This document shows positions 1 to 8,872 of a stretch of 64,000 bases of DNA, one piece after another (the first letter of the stretch is position 1; the number at the start of each line of letters is the position of its first letter). The translations under genes and the position numbers were made by a program. The stretch comes from Planctomycetota bacterium (GTDB lineage Bacteria > Planctomycetota > UBA8108 > UBA1146). The DNA lies in contig JADHSM010000016.1 in the NCBI GenBank assembly GCA_016776905.1, positions 1-64,000 of the forward strand. Reading direction: 5' to 3'. Under the pieces are notes generated by a model. The model saw only the letters and a program-made list of their open reading frames with translations, was not told where the DNA came from and did no database searches.

Positions 1-93
1 CTGTTCACAATTCTCGCCTGTTCACAATTCTCGCCTGTTCACAATTCTCGCCTGTTCACAATTCTCGCCTGTTCACAATTCTCGCCTGTTCAC
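1..93. repeat. 17-bp tandem repeat at window edge
   Basis: The unit CTGTTCACAATTCTCGC occurs five times without a mismatch (1-85), followed by 8 bases of a sixth copy. The array begins at base 1, so it probably continues outside the window. The period is not a multiple of three and I see no convincing reading frame through it, so it looks like an intergenic minisatellite. The copies touch with no spacers, so it is not a CRISPR array. Between the array and the gene at 304 I see nothing beyond a possible extended -10 promoter. Confidence 0.95.
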
Positions 94-256
94 CATGTCA
101 TACCCTTCTGTGTTACGGCCTGTGTTACAGGGTCGACCACTTTCGCGCACCTGTAACATCGACCGTAAAGGCGTCACTTCTTCGATTCCTTCGACTTCGT
201 CACTTCAAGTACCGCCTTCAGCGCCCAGACAGTGTCAATTCGCAATTCATCCTCGG

Positions 257-265
257 TGGTATACT
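257..265 (+). promoter_or_regulatory. Possible extended -10 promoter of the TPR gene
   Basis: TG-G-TATACT at 257-265 fits an extended -10 element, and a start of transcription near 272 would leave a leader of about 30 bases that includes the GGAAGGA ribosome binding site at 291-297. I see no good -35 hexamer, which extended -10 promoters can do without. This is inference from sequence pattern only. Confidence 0.3.
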
Positions 266-303
266 TTATGGGGGCATTGCCAGCTCCCCCGGAAGGAATC
301 GAC

Positions 304-1344
304 ATGTTTATCACTCTGAGGATTTCGACAGTGGTTCTCATATTCCTTGGGATAAATTCAGCCTCCTCTCACGCGATGCAAGACGAGACCTCGGTTGAAA
401 AACCGTCGATCCAACTTGAGGAACTGCCCAAAGAACGCATCCGACTGCGATCATGGATTATCGAGGGGAGAGCCATCGCTGCTCTGCCAGATCTGAACTC
501 TTACTTGGCACTTTTTCCGGAGAATGGCGCACTTCACCTTTTGAAAGGTGAGGCTCTCTACGCCCTCGAACGCTTCGAGGATTCGGCCAGCTCATTCTCT
601 CGCGGCGTCGAGCTCGACCCAGGAAAACTGGGTGAACTCTTTAACTATGGTCGCTGTCTTCAATCTCTCGATCGATATGAGGAAGCACTCGAAGTGTTTC
701 TCTCGATGCAATCTCGAAGTGATACATCACTGCAAGTCCGTGGTTATTTTGGGGAAGGACTCTCCCGGCAATCTCTGGGAAACATAGAGGAAGCAAAACG
801 ACTTTACCAAAAGGCTCTCACCCTCAACCCCAGTTTCGACCGTGCTCGTTATCGCTTGGCATTGATTCTTCTCGACGACTCTCCTGACGAGGCTCTCTCG
901 ATGTTGAACAGAGTGCTCATCAGTGATCCTCTCCATCATGGAGGGGCATATAATAAAGCGTTGGCGTTGAGAAACCTCCAGCGTATGGATGACGCCCAAA
1001 AGGCTTTGGCTCGGTATCAACAGATTCTGGCGGGTCGGTCTCGCATCGCTCTCTTAAAAGAACGCTGGGCGATGACGCCCAATGAGACTTCAATCCTTTT
1101 GGAACTGGGCCGCGTTTACAGAAGCCTGGGAGTGACGGGAGAATCCTTACGCTGGTTTGCCCGCGCTGGAGGACTTGCACCCAATGACCCTGAGCCCGCT
1201 ATTGAAACCCTAAGAACTTTGATTCTCGCTCAACGAAGAGCGGAAGCACTCCAATTGGTTCAACGCCTCAAGAGCACCCCCCTTTATGCCGCGGCCAAAG
1301 ATCAAATCGAAGACCTGCTCAAGCCACCTACCGAAGAGGAATGA
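304..1344 (+). CDS. Exported TPR-repeat protein
   Basis: This is a 346-residue protein. The ATG at 304 is chosen because GGAAGGA lies 6 bases upstream and the protein then begins with a clean signal peptide (MFITLRISTVVLIFLGINSA, cleavage near SSHA). An upstream in-frame start at 232 would bury this signal. The rest is made of helical TPR units, clearest around residues 65-230 with patterns such as G-x-x-L-x-x-L-x-R-Y-x-E-A and a unit ending in LNP. TPR proteins are scaffolds for protein-protein contact, so it probably acts in the periplasm, with unknown partners. It stands alone, between the tandem repeat and a convergent membrane-protein gene. Confidence 0.8.
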   Translation: MFITLRISTVVLIFLGINSASSHAMQDETSVEKPSIQLEELPKERIRLRSWIIEGRAIAALPDLNSYLALFPENGALHLLKGEALYALERFEDSASSFSRGVELDPGKLGELFNYGRCLQSLDRYEEALEVFLSMQSRSDTSLQVRGYFGEGLSRQSLGNIEEAKRLYQKALTLNPSFDRARYRLALILLDDSPDEALSMLNRVLISDPLHHGGAYNKALALRNLQRMDDAQKALARYQQILAGRSRIALLKERWAMTPNETSILLELGRVYRSLGVTGESLRWFARAGGLAPNDPEPAIETLRTLILAQRRAEALQLVQRLKSTPLYAAAKDQIEDLLKPPTEEE

Positions 1345-1371
1345 GAGATAGGACCCCAGAAACCAGAAGAC

Positions 1372-2097
1372 TCAGATGGGCCAATGTGTCCTTGAAGGTT
1401 CTTTTCTTCTGATTTCTGTATCTTGACGTGGGCCCGCCATGATGAGGATCGAGAAGATATACGTATAAAAGAGAGCCATAAAGCCCACCACTACGATTCC
1501 CGAAATGTCACCGCCTCCAAAAATCTCCATATCGAAGCCGTTATCTCCCGCTCGTCCAAGTCCGAGAAGAATCCAAGTCCCCAATACGATCAGGAACAAC
1601 CAGATATAGGTTCTCTGGAGTCGTCTTCCCAAAGCTTCGATCCGACTCATTTTATAATTCGGCGCCAAGAGATCATTACAGAGCGTTTCTCGCCAATTGC
1701 CTTCTGCTAAATCCTGGCCCTGCAATAAAGCGGGTACCATCAAATGAACCTCTAACATGCGAACCCTCATCCGCCATACATCAAAGTAGCGATAACGACG
1801 AGCTTCGATATGGAGAAGTAGATACAGCAAGACGCAGCAGAAGGGCAAAAGCAAGATAGATGCGTCGGTATTGGAGTATGCGAGCGAGATAATGGCCATT
1901 GTCGAGACCACCGCCCAGTGAGTGGTCGCATCCATTCTTTGTCTCCAGACATTCGCTCTGGAGAGTTCACCCCGATAAAAATGGGCCAATACTTGCAGAT
2001 TTGACGCAGGAAAACGCTGAACCAGAGCACTTTCTCCATCAGCAGAAGATCCGTCTACACCGGGTTCCATTTGCGGCTCATGATTCGAATCATTCAT
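1372..2097 (-). CDS. DUF2270-like integral membrane protein
   Basis: This 241-residue protein has a DUF2270-type core: AHFYRGELSRANVWRQRMDA followed by TTHWAV, then two hydrophobic stretches near residues 70-105 and two more near 165-225. Four membrane helices are likely. The ATG at 2097 is preferred because GGGGGA lies just upstream on the minus strand; a further in-frame start 24 bases upstream is also possible. The function of DUF2270 is not known. The gene is divergent from the tricorn-like peptidase gene, with about 130 bases between the two starts, and its 3' end converges on the TPR gene. Confidence 0.75.
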   Translation of the reverse strand: MNDSNHEPQMEPGVDGSSADGESALVQRFPASNLQVLAHFYRGELSRANVWRQRMDATTHWAVVSTMAIISLAYSNTDASILLLPFCCVLLYLLLHIEARRYRYFDVWRMRVRMLEVHLMVPALLQGQDLAEGNWRETLCNDLLAPNYKMSRIEALGRRLQRTYIWLFLIVLGTWILLGLGRAGDNGFDMEIFGGGDISGIVVVGFMALFYTYIFSILIMAGPRQDTEIRRKEPSRTHWPI

Positions 2098-2227
2098 TTC
2101 AGTCCCCCTTCGAGTCCACATCTAATCCTATAAAGACTGCCCAGTTTACTCCTGAAGATCAAGTGCAGGCTTGCGAATGATTCAAGTCGCAGACAAACTT
2201 AGGAACGAACACTCCGGGAGGAAGTCC

Positions 2228-5200
2228 ATGACAACAAGCCAATATTTTAAGCACCTCATTATCTCCCCTATTCTCCTTGTGATTCTGTTTCCAGGAATCC
2301 ATGTTCCAGGTAGCCATGGAGACATCTTTTCAAAACTGCACGCCGCAGAGCGAAAAGAAGAACTCACGAACACCGCAACCCTGCCCGGAGAAGCCGTCAT
2401 CTGGCCGCACTCTCCTCGCATTTCACCCCAAGGGGATCTCGTCGCATTCACTTGGGAGGGAGATCTATGGCTCGGCTCCATCGACGGAGGGCGTGCCCGA
2501 CGATTGACGGACCATCCCTCATGGGAATCTGACCCGGTATGGAGCCCTGACGGAAAACAGATTATCTTCTCGTCCACTCGAGAAGGTAGCCGCGATATCT
2601 GGTCTATCCCGTCAGCAGGAGGCACTCCCCAACAACTCACTTGGTGGAGTGGTACAGATAGACCCTCTGATTGGTTCCCGGGTACACGCTCAGTTCTCAT
2701 GTCCAGTGACCGCGTCGACAGCTGGAAGCGGGGCGGAGCACAACTCTACAAACTGAACCTCCCTGATCAGGAAAGTAAGGCTCTTGAACCGCAAAGATTG
2801 AGCCTGGCATCTGCTTCTTCAGCACGCATCTCACCGTCCGGTAGAGAACTGCTCGTGACTCGCTGGGGAGTCGGCATGACTCGTCAAGGGTATGAAGGGT
2901 CGATGGCCACTCAAATTTGGCATTTCAAACTCGAGACCGGTGAATGGAAACAACTGACTCCCACCAATTTGGATCATCGCCATCCTTGCTGGATCACTGA
3001 CGACCAGTTTCTCATGGTGGAAATGATGGAGGGACGCGGTCAACTCGTCGAAAGAAATCTGTCCGGAGATCAGCGCAAGGTATGGACCGCATTTAAAGAA
3101 GACTCCGTTCGATCACCGAGCATTTCCAAGGATGGCTCGATCGTCACCTTTGAAGTGGATATGAAACTTTGGAAACTGAACAGAAACACCGGTGAACTCG
3201 AGACGGTTTCTTGGTTTGTTTCAGAAGATCTTCCTATCCTTGGAACGAAGATGTTGTCATACAGTCGAGCGCGATCCGCAAGCCTATCAGCCGATGGGAA
3301 AATGCTCGCCGCGAGCAGCGAAGGCGACATCTTGGTTCGACGCGTCGAGGCGGGTTTGTCGACTCACAGGGTCACCTCTCATCCCGCTTCAGATTCAGAC
3401 CCCATATGGCTGCCCCTCAAAGATGGGGAGCAAGCACAGAGCATACTTTTCGTGAGTAAACGGAGTGGAACAGAAGACTTCTATCGTCTCTTCAGTTCAG
3501 AGCAAAACGAGCCTCGTCTCGACCGTTGCCTTTCGACCGCCGTGGAACCCTTCCCCGGCCCCAAAGGTCGAAAACGTTCTCCCTCCGTCTCCCCCGATGG
3601 GAAAACTTTGGCATACGTTCGAGGAGATGGAGATCTTGTGGTCCAGACACTCGATGGCGAGAACGTCAGGGTCGTACATACGGGCTGGTCTCCACCTTCT
3701 TATTCATGGTCCCCCGACAGTCGCTGGCTAGCCTTCTCCACCCAGGATAACAATTTCAATAGTGACGTATGGCTCGTCCCCGTCGATGGAACCCGGGCTC
3801 CATTCAATCTCAGTGCCAACCCCAGGCCCGACATGAGTCCTGTATGGAGCCCCGATGGCAAGAAATTGGCATTCGTCTCTCAGCGTGATGAAAACGGGGG
3901 TGATCTATGGTGGCTTTGGCTTCGCAAAGAAGATCACCAACCCATCGCTGAGGATCGGGAACTTGCGAAAGATCCTCTTCCTGATCCACCTCAAGAAAAG
4001 CCCGCCAAAACCAAAGACGAGGACGATTCTGAAAAGAAAGTAACCCCTCAAAAGAAAGACGACCCTGAAAAGGAAAAACTCAAAGTCCTCATCGATCTTG
4101 ATGGAATACGCCAGAGATTCAAACGTGGGTTCGCCTCCGACGATGGTGTTCGCTCCCCCATTTGGGGTCCTAAATCGAAAAAGATATTTTTCGTCTCCTC
4201 GCACGAGAACAGTTCAGGAATCTACGCCATCGATATCGACAAGGGCTCTTCTGCGAAAAAGATAACGACCGGTCGAGATCCTCTTCGGACATGGAACTCC
4301 AAGAAAAAGGTCTTTCTTCGCATTGCCAGTGGAACCCCCACAACAGTGACGGAAAGCGGTAAAAGTACACCTCTGAGTATCAGTGGAAGCTTCTCTGTTG
4401 ACATGAGATTGCGTCAAGAAGCCGTTTTCGACGAAGCTTGGGCCACGATGCGAGACCGCTTTTATGACATCGATCTCAAAGGCCTCGACTGGGACGCCCT
4501 TGGAAAAAAATATCGTCCCGTCGCCATCTCACGTCGTGATCGATACGAATTCGGAGTGATCATCAATCGGTTGATTGGAGAACTGAATTCGTCGCATCAA
4601 AGGTTTTCGCCTTCAGGGACTTGGTCAAAAACGATTGCAGCGACAGGAGTACCGGGCTGGCAACTGGACTGGGAACCTGGGAAGTCTCTTCATTACAGGA
4701 TTTCTGAGATTATCGCCGATACCCCAGCCGCTTCTGAAGCGGCAGATATTGAGATCGGTGATCTTCTTCTCGCCATCGATGGGAAGCCGTTGGCCGCAGG
4801 AGAGAACGTCTCCATCCCCTTGATGTCAAAAGTCGGAAAAAGGGTCGTCTTCACCCTTCAACGTGGAGATCAAACCCACGACGTCCGATTACGTCCCATT
4901 TCCAACAACGTATTGAGACAACGGAAATACGCTGCTTGGCTCAATGAATGTCGAGATGCTGTCCATCGGAAATCGGCAGGACGACTGGGATACTTGCATA
5001 TCCGAAGCATGAACCAGTCCAGCCTCGACCTCTTCGCTGTACAACTCTATGAAGCCGGTCACGACCGAGAAGGCCTCATCATCGACGTACGCGAGAATGG
5101 AGGTGGTTGGACAACGGACCGCCTCCTCGTCTCATTAACTCGTCGCCCCCATGCATTGACGCAACCCAGAGCCGGAGGCTTGGGGTACCCCAACGATCGT

Positions 5201-5566
5201 CTTTCAGCTCCGTCCTGGACCAAACCTGTCGCTGTCATCTGTAATGAAAACTCCTACAGCAATGCCGAGATCTTCTCCCATGCCATCAAGAACCTGAAGC
5301 GCGGCCCATTGATCGGGATGCCGACTTCTGGAAGCGTCATCAGTACAGGAAGCAGCTCTCTCCTCGACGGAAGCACCATTCGAGTGCCCTTTAGAGGTTG
5401 GTATACTATTCCTGGCGGTCTGGATATGGATCTCAACGGTGCGATCCCTGACATCTTGGTACCTTCTGATCCCCGTGACGAAGAATCCGCCAAGGATCGA
5501 CAGCTGGAAACGGCCATTGACAGACTTTTGAAAGAATTACCGGAAGCTCCAAGAGCGACCTTCTAG
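2228..5566 (+). CDS. Secreted tricorn-type S41 peptidase
   Basis: This 1112-residue protein is built like tricorn protease: a signal peptide, a long beta-propeller region with TolB/WD40-like blades (many SPDGK and PVWSPDGK motifs, about residues 45-575), a charged Lys/Asp/Glu linker (about 579-619), a further propeller segment, the core helical domain, a PDZ domain (about 808-882) and an S41 peptidase domain. The expected catalytic His is His790 in GELNSSHQ and the nucleophile is probably Ser1011 in NENSYSNAEIF. In archaeal tricorn the residue after the nucleophile is Asp and sets specificity for basic residues; here it is Asn. The start at 2228 has GGGAGG upstream. A role in breaking down peptides in the periplasm is inferred. 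Confidence 0.88.
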   Translation: MTTSQYFKHLIISPILLVILFPGIHVPGSHGDIFSKLHAAERKEELTNTATLPGEAVIWPHSPRISPQGDLVAFTWEGDLWLGSIDGGRARRLTDHPSWESDPVWSPDGKQIIFSSTREGSRDIWSIPSAGGTPQQLTWWSGTDRPSDWFPGTRSVLMSSDRVDSWKRGGAQLYKLNLPDQESKALEPQRLSLASASSARISPSGRELLVTRWGVGMTRQGYEGSMATQIWHFKLETGEWKQLTPTNLDHRHPCWITDDQFLMVEMMEGRGQLVERNLSGDQRKVWTAFKEDSVRSPSISKDGSIVTFEVDMKLWKLNRNTGELETVSWFVSEDLPILGTKMLSYSRARSASLSADGKMLAASSEGDILVRRVEAGLSTHRVTSHPASDSDPIWLPLKDGEQAQSILFVSKRSGTEDFYRLFSSEQNEPRLDRCLSTAVEPFPGPKGRKRSPSVSPDGKTLAYVRGDGDLVVQTLDGENVRVVHTGWSPPSYSWSPDSRWLAFSTQDNNFNSDVWLVPVDGTRAPFNLSANPRPDMSPVWSPDGKKLAFVSQRDENGGDLWWLWLRKEDHQPIAEDRELAKDPLPDPPQEKPAKTKDEDDSEKKVTPQKKDDPEKEKLKVLIDLDGIRQRFKRGFASDDGVRSPIWGPKSKKIFFVSSHENSSGIYAIDIDKGSSAKKITTGRDPLRTWNSKKKVFLRIASGTPTTVTESGKSTPLSISGSFSVDMRLRQEAVFDEAWATMRDRFYDIDLKGLDWDALGKKYRPVAISRRDRYEFGVIINRLIGELNSSHQRFSPSGTWSKTIAATGVPGWQLDWEPGKSLHYRISEIIADTPAASEAADIEIGDLLLAIDGKPLAAGENVSIPLMSKVGKRVVFTLQRGDQTHDVRLRPISNNVLRQRKYAAWLNECRDAVHRKSAGRLGYLHIRSMNQSSLDLFAVQLYEAGHDREGLIIDVRENGGGWTTDRLLVSLTRRPHALTQPRAGGLGYPNDRLSAPSWTKPVAVICNENSYSNAEIFSHAIKNLKRGPLIGMPTSGSVISTGSSSLLDGSTIRVPFRGWYTIPGGLDMDLNGAIPDILVPSDPRDEESAKDRQLETAIDRLLKELPEAPRATF

Positions 5567-5619
5567 AGCGATTTAGGCGTAAAAATTTGCAAGAATCACT
5601 GCTCTTCTGACGGGTCTTG

Positions 5620-5649
5620 TTGACCCGTTGGGGTTCTGCTCTGTATATT
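5620..5649 (+). promoter_or_regulatory. Sigma70-like promoter for the small basic protein
   Basis: TTGACC (5620-5625) and TATATT (5644-5649) are separated by 18 bases. The predicted first transcribed base is about 5656, which is the A of the ATG of the next gene, so the message would be leaderless. TTGACC overlaps a small inverted repeat (CGGGTC/GACCCG, 5611-5626). Confidence 0.5.
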
Positions 5650-5655
5650 AACTGT

Positions 5656-5757
5656 ATGTCCAATAGAAATAACCGACGGGTCAAGAAGGCCAACCACGGC
5701 AAGCGTCCGGCGAATCACAATCGTCGCCAGAAACGCACAGCCAAGTTTAAGAACTAG
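5656..5757 (+). CDS. Very basic 33-residue protein
   Basis: ATG at 5656 and TAG at 5755-5757 enclose 33 codons. About half of the residues are Arg or Lys (motifs NNRRVKKANHGKRP and RRQKRTAKF), with no acidic residue at all. Such composition is usual for ribosome-associated or nucleic-acid-binding micro-proteins; I do not recognise the family. There is no Shine-Dalgarno sequence, but a promoter is positioned to start transcription at the ATG. A 6-bp hairpin (AGTTCC/GGAACT, 5756-5773) directly follows the coding part and may protect or end the transcript, although no T-run follows. It sits alone between the tricorn and aldolase genes. Confidence 0.6.
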   Translation: MSNRNNRRVKKANHGKRPANHNRRQKRTAKFKN

Positions 5758-5887
5758 TTCCTCCTCAGGAACTGGCCCCCTTCACCGTGTTCTGCTCTTG
5801 AAATCAATCGACTTGTGCCTCTCGGTGGCACGAGCCTCCCCCATGCTGTAAGAATACTCTTCGAACCTTAATAAATGCGTTCGTTGG

Positions 5888-5944
5888 TCGTTCATTGCAC
5901 GAGTCGTTCGTTGCACGAGTTCAGTGGCATGAGCTCAGTGGCAT
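5888..5944. repeat. Two adjacent short tandem duplications upstream of aldolase
   Basis: TCGTTCATTGCACGAG (5888-5903) is followed at once by a copy differing at one base (5904-5919). Next come two copies of TCAGTGGCAT spaced 14 bases apart (5921-5930 and 5935-5944). They fill the gap before the aldolase ribosome binding site. They may be slippage products or regulator binding sites; nothing in the sequence decides this. Confidence 0.7.
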
Positions 5945-5987
5945 ACCCACTCAAGAATAGTTGAAAACAAAGTACCGGAGGTCTCCC

Positions 5988-7007
5988 ATGGACATCGCTT
6001 TACTCAAGGATACTGCTCAAAAAATGGTCGCTCGCGGAAAAGGCATTTTAGCGGCAGACGAAAGTCATCCGACGATAGGAAAGCGATTCGCTGCTCTTGG
6101 CATAGAAAACTCAGAAGAGACACGTCGCACTTATCGCCAAATGTTTTTTCACAGTCCTGGAATAGAAGAGTGCATCTCAGGAGTCATACTTTTTGACGAA
6201 ACTCTTCGCCAGAGCGATGACGCAGGAACACCCTTCCCCCAGTTCATGAACTCAAAAGGAATCATCCCGGGAATCAAGGTCGACACCGGAGCAAAAGACC
6301 TTGCAGGGCATTCCGGAGAGAAAGTGACGGAAGGTCTCGACGGATTAAGAGATCGCCTCGCAGAATATTTCGAATTGGGTGCACGGTTCGCGAAATGGCG
6401 TGCAGTCATCACTATCGGAAAAGATATCCCTTCTGACGCTTGTTACATGGCCAACGCCCATTCTTTAGCGAGGTATGCACGCCTGTGTCAGGAAGCATCC
6501 ATCGTTCCCATCGTAGAGCCTGAGGTACTCATGGCTGGGGATCACGACATCGACATCTGTGATCGCGTCACCACGAATGCTCTCCACTCCACATTTTCTC
6601 AACTGAGTGAACAAGGAGTCCTTCTGGACGGGATCGTTCTCAAACCATCTATGATTATTCCAGGAACAGGATCTCAACCTGTCGACCAAGAGACGGTCGC
6701 TTCAAGAACTGTCGATTGTCTCTCGAGAACAGTCCCTAATGAAGTTCCCGGCATCGCATTCCTCTCTGGAGGTCAAAGTGACGAGGACGCGACAGGCCAC
6801 CTGAACGCCATGAACGCACTGGGCCAACAACCTTGGAACCTGACTTTCTCATACGGAAGAGCTCTGCAAGCCACCGCCATGAAAACGTGGGCGGGGAAAC
6901 CGGAAAATCTTTCCTCGGCTTCGGCAGCGTTCATGAGAAGAGCTCGCTGCAACTCTGCAGCCTCATTGGGTGAGTGGCGTGCCGAACTGGAACAATCCAC
7001 AGAGTAA
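5988..7007 (+). CDS. Fructose-bisphosphate aldolase, class I
   Basis: This 339-residue enzyme cleaves fructose 1,6-bisphosphate into dihydroxyacetone phosphate and glyceraldehyde 3-phosphate in glycolysis and catalyses the reverse step in gluconeogenesis, in the cytoplasm. It is of the eukaryote-like class I type: GKGILAADES near residue 20, VDTGAK near 95, IVPIVEPEVL near 167, and the Schiff-base lysine Lys219 in IVLKPSMI, followed by FLSGGQSDEDAT. The length is usual for the family. The ATG at 5988 is chosen because GGAGG lies 6 bases before it and the family N-terminus starts there; an in-frame start 27 bases upstream has no such site. It is a single-gene unit. Confidence 0.95.
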   Translation: MDIALLKDTAQKMVARGKGILAADESHPTIGKRFAALGIENSEETRRTYRQMFFHSPGIEECISGVILFDETLRQSDDAGTPFPQFMNSKGIIPGIKVDTGAKDLAGHSGEKVTEGLDGLRDRLAEYFELGARFAKWRAVITIGKDIPSDACYMANAHSLARYARLCQEASIVPIVEPEVLMAGDHDIDICDRVTTNALHSTFSQLSEQGVLLDGIVLKPSMIIPGTGSQPVDQETVASRTVDCLSRTVPNEVPGIAFLSGGQSDEDATGHLNAMNALGQQPWNLTFSYGRALQATAMKTWAGKPENLSSASAAFMRRARCNSAASLGEWRAELEQSTE

Positions 7008-7090
7008 GAATTGTTAAAACCTGTTGAAGATTCCGGGGTTTGCTCTATAGCCCGCAGCTTTAGACATGAACCAATAGAAAGTAAAACGAG

Positions 7091-8866
7091 ATGATCCTTC
7101 TCCTTCCTGGTTCCGACAAGCCTCGCACGACAACGTGGCTTTCATGTGCTGCATTTATTTTCTATGCAGTCTTTGCTGTGGCTCCTGCTTTCTCTTCTTC
7201 ATTCGCAGATGACTCGCCAAAAAATAAAACGAAAAAAGCAGATCCAAAAACACAACGACTAGGGATTGATGGCGCAAGACATCTTCTCGACAGAACCGTT
7301 TTTGGAGGATCACCCGATGCCCTCAATGAATTTGCCCAAAAAACTCGAACAGAAGCTGTCGATCATTTGTTGTCGACACTCCAGGTGGAGGCGGTAACCC
7401 CTCTTCCCTCATGGTCCCAGCAATCTCCTGCTGAGGTTCGAAAACTTCGCAACCAAGACCGAGCCGCTTTCGGAAAGAGACTAAGACAGTGGCAGAATGA
7501 GTTGAGGATTTGGTGGACGCGCGAGTTGCTCTCTTCTCCTTCACCTCTCACAGAGAGACTCGTTCTGCTTTGGCATGGTCACTTCACTTCCGAAATGCAA
7601 AAAGTTCGTTCACCTCATGCCATGCTCCAGCAAAACATTCTTTTCAGAACTCACGCAGCAGGTGATTACAGTAAATTGCTACACGCCGTGGCTCTCGATC
7701 CAGCAATGATTCTGTATCTCGATACTCAAAAAAGTAAAAAAGGGAGTCCCAACGAGAATTTCGCTCGGGAGTTATTCGAACTTTTTGGTCTCGGTGAAGG
7801 TCATTACACTGAAAAAGACATCAAGGAAGCCGCGAGTGCATTTACGGGATATAGGATCAACCCTGATACGGGAAAAGCCCGGCTCATCCTGCGCCAACAT
7901 GATTCTCGCCGAAAAACAGTTCTAGGACGCAGTGGCAACTTCAAAGCACCGGATATCGTCAATTCTGTACTTTCGAAGAAGGCCTCTTCGGAATGGATCG
8001 CTCAAAAGTTCTGGAAGGAGTTTGTCTCTCCAACTCCCGATGAAAAAGTGGTGTCCAAATGGGCGACCCAATTCAGGAAATCAAAGTTGAGCATTCGTTC
8101 ATTATTAGAAACGGTACTGCTCTCTGAAGCATTCTGGTCACAAGAGTATCGGGGAGCTCTGATCAAAAGCCCCGTGGATTTAGTGATCGGCTCATTACGC
8201 CGATTAGATATGTCCGAGGTTCCTGCTGGACTGGCTTTGAGAAGTATTTCCCGTTTGGGACAAAACCTCTTTGACCCCCCCAACGTTGCAGGTTGGCCCG
8301 GCGGAACCAATTGGATCGATGCCACGACGTTACTGAATCGAAGAAGATTTATCTCCGAGCAGTTACCGACAGGCATGATTCATCTGATCCGCTCCCAAAA
8401 CGCCAAATCGGAAAACCCACCGAAGAATCCGGCAAATCCCGACGCGGATGAGGAATCCATGAATCCAGACGGAGTGATGAATCCAGACGGGATGATGAAT
8501 CCAGACGGAGTGATGAATCCAGACGGAGTGATGAATCCCAAGAAGGATGCGTCGCTGCCCGACGATACGACTCCCGACATCACGACTCCCGACATCACGA
8601 CTCCCGACATCACGATGGCCGACGATGCGATGCAAAAAGAACGACCTCAACGGCTCAGGAATCGTGAAATGCGACGTCTGAGACCCCAAGCTTCTGCACG
8701 ACTGGAACAATTGTTTCAGCATTTTCGTCAACTGTTCATGAGCGACACCGATGCTTGGTTGAAATGGTGGCTGCCCTTCAAGCCGGTCACCGATGCCGAA
8801 CATGAAGACACAGGTTTTGGTCGTCTAAAAGGCGTTCTCCTCGACCCCACCTTTCAATTGAAATGA
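7091..8866 (+). CDS. DUF1800 secreted protein
   Basis: This 591-residue protein has an N-terminal signal peptide (hydrophobic core near residues 14-35) followed by a DUF1800 domain: ARHLLDRTVFGG, LLWHGHFTSEMQKV, PNENFARELFELFGLGEGHY and FDPPNVAGWPGG are the characteristic stretches. DUF1800 genes are typically followed by a DUF1501 gene, as here (6-base gap), and the pair is abundant in planctomycetes; the biochemical role is not established. Unusual features are two low-complexity runs between residues about 457 and 510 (MNPDGV-type and DITTP-type repeats), after the main domain and before a basic Arg-rich C-terminal part. These probably form a flexible spacer. Confidence 0.88.
   Translation: MILLLPGSDKPRTTTWLSCAAFIFYAVFAVAPAFSSSFADDSPKNKTKKADPKTQRLGIDGARHLLDRTVFGGSPDALNEFAQKTRTEAVDHLLSTLQVEAVTPLPSWSQQSPAEVRKLRNQDRAAFGKRLRQWQNELRIWWTRELLSSPSPLTERLVLLWHGHFTSEMQKVRSPHAMLQQNILFRTHAAGDYSKLLHAVALDPAMILYLDTQKSKKGSPNENFARELFELFGLGEGHYTEKDIKEAASAFTGYRINPDTGKARLILRQHDSRRKTVLGRSGNFKAPDIVNSVLSKKASSEWIAQKFWKEFVSPTPDEKVVSKWATQFRKSKLSIRSLLETVLLSEAFWSQEYRGALIKSPVDLVIGSLRRLDMSEVPAGLALRSISRLGQNLFDPPNVAGWPGGTNWIDATTLLNRRRFISEQLPTGMIHLIRSQNAKSENPPKNPANPDADEESMNPDGVMNPDGMMNPDGVMNPDGVMNPKKDASLPDDTTPDITTPDITTPDITMADDAMQKERPQRLRNREMRRLRPQASARLEQLFQHFRQLFMSDTDAWLKWWLPFKPVTDAEHEDTGFGRLKGVLLDPTFQLK
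8459..8538 (+). repeat. 18-bp coding tandem repeat in the DUF1800 gene
   Basis: ATGAATCCAGACGGAGTG is repeated four times (8459-8530; one copy has GGGATG at its end), with 8 bases of a fifth copy. It encodes the hexapeptide MNPDGV. In-frame and nearly identical at DNA level, so it is recent or kept by gene conversion. Confidence 0.9.
8570..8614 (+). repeat. 15-bp coding tandem repeat in the DUF1800 gene
   Basis: ACTCCCGACATCACG occurs three times in a row (8570-8614) and encodes a TPDIT/DITTP pentapeptide. It lies 30 bases after the 18-bp array of the same gene and keeps the frame. Confidence 0.88.
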
Positions 8867-8872
8867 GATCAC

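Noticed and set aside
1..93. CRISPR array
   Set aside because: Units are contiguous and 17 bp long, without spacers, and no cas genes are present.
95..319. Small gene after the tandem array
   Set aside because: Low-information composition, no ribosome binding site, and it overlaps the signal peptide of the TPR gene in another frame.
8363..8803. Minus-strand frame with repeated RDVGS/HHSVWI units
   Set aside because: It is the antisense of the two coding minisatellites in the DUF1800 gene and has no start signal.
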